Assembly (NCBI RefSeq): GCF_900496995.4 | Contig: NC_044012.1 | Location: 24,838,759 to 24,902,758, forward strand | Length of the DNA: 64,000 nucleotides | From: Aquila chrysaetos chrysaetos | Lineage: Eukaryota; Chordata; Aves; Accipitriformes; Accipitridae | Direction of reading: 5' to 3' | In this document: in pieces, positions 58,548-64,000 of the stretch | How the letters are laid out: each line of letters begins with the position of its first letter | How positions within the stretch are numbered: position 1 is the first letter of the stretch | The notes under the pieces: generated by a model | What the model saw: only the letters and a program-made list of their open reading frames with translations | Told to the model about the DNA's origin: nothing | The model's database searches: none | Position numbers and translations under genes: made by a program

Positions 58548-58834
58548 GGTGGAGCTGCTTGTTTCAGCCCAGTTGATTTCCCCTTTCCACAACCACCCCA
58601 AGTCCTTTGGGTCAAACCTTGGGGGGCTCCTTCGCCCCGACACTGGACCCCTGACCTCACCTGGCTGTATCCATGTACCAGCACAATCCAGCCCCCACGG
58701 AGGCATCGCCCTCCGCAAGGATGGAGCTGAGGCAGAGGGGGTGGCAGAGTCCCGAGCCCCTGGTTGTCCCCAAAGATGAGAAAGGGATGTGTCCCCTCTC
58801 GATGGTGCTGGGCTCGAGGGGCCACTGCCTGCCC

Positions 58835-61800
58835 TCACTGCTCCTCCTTCTCTTCCTCCTCCTCCGGGAGCTTCTTGCGGGTGAAGAAGCCCAGCTGGGG
58901 CGAGAGGGAGAGGGTGGAGGGGAGGAAGGGGAGTGGGCAGAGTCCCCCTGTCCCCTACTGTGCCTCCCCTTCCCTCCCCCAAAGCTGAGCCCAACCCCAC
59001 TCTCACCTTCCACAGGCAGAAGATGATCAGTGCCAGGAGGAGCAGCCCCCCCAGGATGCTGCCCACCAGGATCCAGAGGGAGATGGGCACCCGCTTCCCC
59101 TGGATGATTTCAAGCACCATCTGCAGAAAAAGAAAGGAGGAAACAGGGATGGGGGGTGTCTGTACAGCCCTGTGCCCCAGGTTTGGGGGGCAGCAAGGGT
59201 CCGGGGGTCTCCTACCTCCCTCCGATGTGCCCCCTCCTCCAGCAGCAGCATGCTGCTCTCTGGGACCCCCAGCCAGATCGTGCTGATGACTTTCACACTC
59301 CTGAATTTAGCCTGGGGATGGGGAAAGGTGGAGGGGGGGGCTTCAAGCTGCGTTTCCCACCCTGGGCTCTTCACTCTGTCCCTGGCCGGAGCATGGGGGG
59401 AGTGTCACCCTTCCTCATTGCCCCCTCCCCTCCTCACCCCACGGAAGAAGTCGTTGTGGATGGTGCGGAGGATGTGGATAGAGACCTCCCCACCACGGTC
59501 CAGCCGTCCCAGCTGGCAGCTCAGCTCCTGGCACCAGGCGTTGCTGCAGTCCTATGGGGAAAAAAATGTGGGGTGATGTGGCAGGGGACACCCCCCCCCC
59601 CCCCCCCCAGCCACCCCCAAACCCCAGCTTGGGCAGGGGGGGTATCACGGTGATGCTCACCAGCCTGTCCACATGCAGGAGGTCTTCGGGGTGCACAGGG
59701 ACCACCGTGGCCGTGCCCCACTGCCGTGGCTCCTCGGGGGGGGTCCACAGCATGCAGGTAGCCTGGGTGGGGGGAGAGGAGCTGGGCTTAGCACCGGGAG
59801 GGTGCAGGGACCCCCCAGAACCCCCAGCTCAGGTGAGGGACTCACATTGTCGGCCAGGACACGTGTGACTGAGAGGAAGGTGGTATGGCGGTAGCCCAGG
59901 GCTGGCAGGGCCATGTGGAGGGTGATGTTTCGGACCGGGTAGCACCCAAAATTCTGCACCTGGGGGGAGAGCTAGGTGAGCCAGGACTCCCCAGGACCCC
60001 ACCCCTCCCCCACCCCCATATGTCCTCACCTTCACCATGGTCTTGAATTCAGGGCCGGGGCCGTGGGGGAAGGTGCCGAGCGGGTGAACCTCGTACCGGT
60101 GCAGGTTGGCATCGCTGCCGGGATGAGAGCGCAGTCGGATCCTGACTCTCTGCTGCCTCCATCCCCAGCACCATGAAGCCCCCCCCCCGCAGCTTTGCCC
60201 TGCTCTCCCCCCACCCCTACCTGGAGAGGAAGAGGTCGGGCTCGTAGCGGATGGGGGCAGAAAGCTGGACCATGTTGTCCTCCAGTGTCGCCTCGGTGCT
60301 GTCACTGGAGGGGGAAGATGCGGCTGTGGGGAGCTCAGAAGGACCCCAGGATCCCCCCACCCCCACCGCCTCGGCCAACCTATGGGGTACAGCCCCCCCC
60401 CCCCGCTCCTACCTGCTGGCCTCGAGGGTGACCTCAGCTCGGTCAAGGAGGACGGAGCAGCTGAACTCCAGCTCCAGGGTGAAGGAGACCTGGGGGCAAG
60501 CGGGGCCATCAGCAGGGTGGGATGGGTGCACAGGGTCCCGGGTGGGTGGACCGGTCCTCTACCTTGGCCAGTGAGCGGAAGACAGGGTAGCCAACACTGC
60601 AGAGCCGGCGGTGACCCGGCAGTGCCGTGCACTCCAGCTTCACCGGGCTGGTGTCCTGCAGAGAGGGGGACATCACCTACAGCCGGCCGGGGACGGGAGC
60701 ACAGGGGGCTGGAGCTGGGGGGCTCAGAATGAGCACAGGAGTGAGGGGGCTACACAGACCCCACCTGGGATCAGTTGGGGGACCCAATGGACTCCCACCT
60801 GGGACAGGTTGGGGATAAGAATGGGCTGGAGGGTCTATAAAAGACTGGAGAGACCCCAATCTTTGTCCTGGGTTGGGCCAGAGGGTCTGTACAGGGCTGG
60901 AAGGACTATGATGTCTTGGAGGGACTGGGGGGGGCCATACAGGTCTGGGGGATTCCCCCATGGCCCCGTACTTGGAGCGCGAGGCTGGAGAAGTGGAGGT
61001 TGTTGGTGAAGCGGAGGAGCAGGCTGGCGTTGTAGGCGTTCTCCTTCTTGTTCTCCAGGACCACGTCCACCACCACCTTCCTCCTGCCCTTGCGCAGGAC
61101 GTGGGGGCTCTGCCTGCAGCAGCGAGGGAGGTTACAGCCCTGGGGGCTCCTGGGACATGGCTCAGCCCTGGGGACACCTTAGGGACACCCCATACCTGCT
61201 GGAGCCCACGATGTCCATGGTGGCCCTGAGCACCAGGTCCGTGACGCACTCGTCATCCTCCCCGCAGTCCTTGAAGAAGGGGATCTGGAAGAAGCCGGGT
61301 GTGATCCTGGTGCTGGAAGCACCAGGGTTGATCCTGGATCCAGCCACCCCTTCCAGCACCCACCAGTTTCCGGATGGTGGTGGGGGACCTCTCATCCAGC
61401 ACTGGCCCAGTGGATTCGGCCATGGCCAACCTCACCGTGAAGCTGAGGGGTCGCAGATAGTCCGTGGTGTCCTGGGGAGGGTGGAGGGGTCCCTGTTAGC
61501 CCTCCGTGCTCCTGGGGGAGCTGAAAAAAGGCACCCGTGTCCCAGGGAGGGGTCCCACCATGGCTCACCAGGACGTGGAAGGGGAAGCGGAGGCAGCTCT
61601 GCCTCCCCAGGGAGAGCTCAAGGCGGCGCTGCAGCAGCCGCCGGGCACTGGAGTCGAAGGCAGCCCGGGCTCCTGGTGTCCTCTCCTCCAGGGACACGTT
61701 GTACCGGAGCTCTGTGTGGGGATGAGGATGGGGTTCAGTGCTTGGGGACACCCACGGGGCTGGGAACACCCTGGGGATGCTCTGGGGACACTCCAGGGAT

Positions 61801-63541
61801 GCTCCTGGAGAAGCCCAGGGGACACCCTGGGCATGCTGCAGGGATGCTCCAGGGTTGGCACCTGGCACATCCCCCCCAGTCCCCAGCACTCACCGATCTC
61901 CCTGTCCTGCTGGCCCCGGGCACGGGTCCCAGCACGGAAGCAGACCCTGGCCCGGAGGCAGACAGCTCCAGTGCCGCCGCGTTGGCAGTTCTTCTGGATG
62001 ACGTTGATGGCCGGTGGCTCCACGGTCAGCGATGTGTTGATCTGGACAATCTGGCGGGAGCTGGCAGCGAGGGGACAGTGTCACACCCCAGTGAGGGACA
62101 GCACTGCCCCACGAATCCCACCAGGATACTCATGGGGACTGTGACATCCATCCCTGCTCCATCCCCAGGCTCTCCTCCTCTTATTGCAAGGGGAAACTGA
62201 GGCACGGGGGAGTCCAGGAGATGCCTGGAAGTGTCCTGCCAGGCAGGACTGAGCCGAGTGACCCTGCAGAGCGTGGTGGCCCAGAGCTGTCCCCTCCACA
62301 TGTCCCTGTCCCCAGGACTCACCGCAGCAGCACAGCCACCCCCTGCGCCCCCACGGCCAGGTCCACCAGCCCGTCCCCGTCCAGGTCCAGCTGCCCGTCC
62401 ACGCTGCGCCCGAAATAGCTGAGAGTTGGACTCAGCGCCGCCGCCTCGATGCGCTGGGGAGGTGAGAGCAGGCCAAGCAGTGGCTTCATTGCTGTCTTGT
62501 ATAAGGTTGTGCTCAACCTAATGGAGCCTCCCCCCAGATGGCAGCGAGACCCCCCAGCTCCACCCCGGTCCCATCTCACCTGCTTGTAATTGGGCAGGAG
62601 GGTGCCCGGGGCACCATGGTAGACATAGACGGCACCACGGTGCCCATCCTCCAGTGGAGCCCCCACCACCACATCATTGAAGCCATCATGGTTGAGGTCC
62701 GGCACGGCAGCCAGGGCATAGCCAAACCGGGAGTCCTGCGGCTTCTTGTTGGCATGCAGGGTGCCGGCAGGGGCCAGCAGCCTCTGAAGGGGCACAAGAC
62801 AGCCCTCGGTACCCCATGGTGCCAGGTCCGGCCCCATGTGCTCCATATGTGAGGCCCAGGAGGTGGAGGGGGGAGTGCAGGGGATTCCCTGGGCTGTGTG
62901 TCCTCCCTGGCCCTCCTGCATCTCCCCAACCCTGCTGTGACACCCCCCCCAAACCCTGCTGTGTCCCTCCAGTCCTGCCAAGTCCCCCAAATCCCACCGC
63001 ATCCCCCTGACCCTGCTGCATCCACCTGACCTTACTTTGTTCCCCCAACCCTGCTGTGTCCCCCCCAATCCCATTGCATCCCCCAGCCCCACTGTGCATC
63101 CCAATCCCCCTGCACCCACTGTGATGCCCCTGCATCCCCCCCCCCCAACCCCTCACCTGCCCCACTCTGTAGAGGTACACCCGCCCCATCTCCCTGCTCT
63201 GGGCACCCAGGTACATGGGAGCTGCCACCAGCAGCACATCAGTGACCCCGTCACCGTCCACATCCAGGGCGCACACCTCGCTGCCGAAGTAGGAGCCAAT
63301 CTGTGGGTCGCAGCAGGGTCATGTGAGGCTGGGGGCTGCCGGCAGCCCCTTCCCATGGCTGCCTGCCCCCTCCCCCTGCCAGCAGCACCTACCTGCTCCC
63401 CTGTCAGTGCCTGGGCCACTGTCACGGTCCCCGTGGTGCCCATCTCGAAGAGGATCACCTTGCCCTTGTGCTGGAAGCGAGGGGCTCCGGCCACGTACAG
63501 GCGCTGCCCGCCAGGCAGCTGCAGCGAGGAGACGGCATACC
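58835..63541 (-). CDS. ITGA10: Integrin alpha-10, 3' part (19 exons, 5' end beyond window)
   Basis: Exons in transcript order: 63393-63541, 63157-63300, 62580-62783, 62323-62453, 61894-62060, 61569-61711, 61364-61471, 61196-61284, 60972-61113, 60563-60655, 60413-60489, 60221-60304, 60030-60114, 59846-59959, 59661-59762, 59438-59551, 59216-59311, 59007-59120, 58835-58894. They encode the last 737 residues of a protein that is about 1,167 aa in human. Integrin alpha-10 pairs with beta-1 as a type II collagen receptor, chiefly in cartilage. Visible are beta-propeller FG-GAP blades with Ca-binding loops DVDGDGVTD, DLNHDGFND and DLDGDGLVD. The thigh and calf domains follow, then the transmembrane segment ISLWILVGSILGGLLLLALI and the tail KLGFFTRKKLPEEEEEKEEQ. 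The acidic tail fits alpha-10 and not alpha-1, -2 or -11. The inserted I domain and signal peptide would lie beyond 64,000. Confidence 0.93.
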
Positions 63542-63584
63542 CTGAGGTGGGAGAGCCCGGGCATCAGCAGCAGGGAAAAGCCCT

Positions 63585-64000
63585 TGTGCTGGTGGGGCTG
63601 TTCCTCGGCCACCCTGTGTCCCCAGGGTACTGAGCATCCCTGGGGCACCCACCATCCCTGGGGCACCCACCATCCCCTGTTTCCCTGCCATGCCTAGGAC
63701 ACTGATCATCCCATTTGCTCCACATCCCCGGGGTGCTCAGTATCCTCAGTCCCCCCTGATTTCCCAGGGCACCAAGCATCCTTTGGGTGCTGAGTATCCC
63801 TGGTTTGCCCTGCATCCCCAGGGCACTGAGCATCCCTGGGGCACTAAGCATCCCTGGTTTGCCTGGCATCCCTGGGGCACTGAGCATCCCTGGGGTACCG
63901 AGCATTACCAGCGTACCGAGCATCCTTTGGGTGCTGAATATCCTTGGTTTGCCCAGAATTCCTGGGGCACTGAGCATCCTCAGGGCCCTGAGCATCCCAG
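63585..64000. repeat. 18-bp minisatellite in an ITGA10 intron
   Basis: Tandem copies of TGAGCATCCCTGGGGCAC and variants (for example CGAGCATCCTTTGGGTGC) fill the intron upstream of exon 63393-63541 and run off the right edge. The 18-bp unit keeps a six-residue frame (Met-Leu-Ser-Ala-Pro-Gly) open on the minus strand. This frame is not coding. Confidence 0.85.

Noticed and set aside
58835-63541. ITGA11 or ITGA1/ITGA2 as the identity of the integrin.
   Set aside because: The cytoplasmic tail (KKLPEEEEEKEEQ) fits alpha-10 and not the Arg-rich alpha-11, short alpha-1 or longer alpha-2 tails, and the neighbouring genes are those of the ITGA10 locus.

Overview
The window is genomic DNA from an amniote vertebrate, almost certainly a bird and probably from a GC-rich microchromosome. 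Evidence: spliced genes with GT-AG introns, a CR1 LINE fragment of the avian type at 11,919-12,342 and a short CR1 tail ending in TGATTCTATGATGA at 18,178-18,240, compact introns packed with G/C-rich minisatellites and long C runs, and CpG-rich promoters. There is no bacterial, plasmid, phage or CRISPR content. The species cannot be named from this sequence.

Six protein-coding genes are recognisable, and their order identifies the region as the counterpart of human 1q21.1. From left to right they are ANKRD35 (+, 1,438-6,189, first coding exon not visible), PIAS3 (+, 6,871-26,299), NUDT17 (-, 28,372-30,381), POLR3C (-, 30,735-35,691 plus a non-coding first exon near 36.34 kb), RNF115 (+, 36,665-56,104) and ITGA10 (-, 58,835-63,541, last 19 coding exons only, running off the right edge). 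I rebuilt every model exon by exon. All junctions are GT-AG and all reading frames close without a frameshift: PIAS3 647 aa, NUDT17 297 aa, POLR3C 534 aa, RNF115 300 aa, ANKRD35 822 aa visible, ITGA10 737 aa visible.

Layout: 1-1,437 is a large minisatellite and intron or upstream sequence. ANKRD35 and PIAS3 are head-to-tail, with PIAS3 starting about 0.6 kb after the ANKRD35 poly(A) signal. PIAS3 and NUDT17 are tail-to-tail. NUDT17 lies directly behind POLR3C on the same strand, only about 0.26 kb from the POLR3C poly(A) signal. POLR3C and RNF115 are head-to-head across a CpG-rich, ETS-motif-rich promoter of about 330 bp. RNF115 and ITGA10 are tail-to-tail.

The genes do not form a pathway: a SUMO E3 ligase and STAT regulator (PIAS3), a ubiquitin E3 ligase (RNF115), an RNA polymerase III subunit (POLR3C), a Nudix hydrolase (NUDT17), a cytoskeletal-type ankyrin/coiled-coil protein (ANKRD35) and a collagen-binding integrin alpha chain (ITGA10). 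I found no new biological system. The most interesting points are the position and orientation of ITGA10 (consistent with one inversion relative to human), the KLGFFTR membrane-proximal motif of ITGA10 (human has KLGFFAH), TISU/YY1-type start codons in both PIAS3 and RNF115, an overlapping upstream ORF in PIAS3, and minisatellites in many of the short introns.
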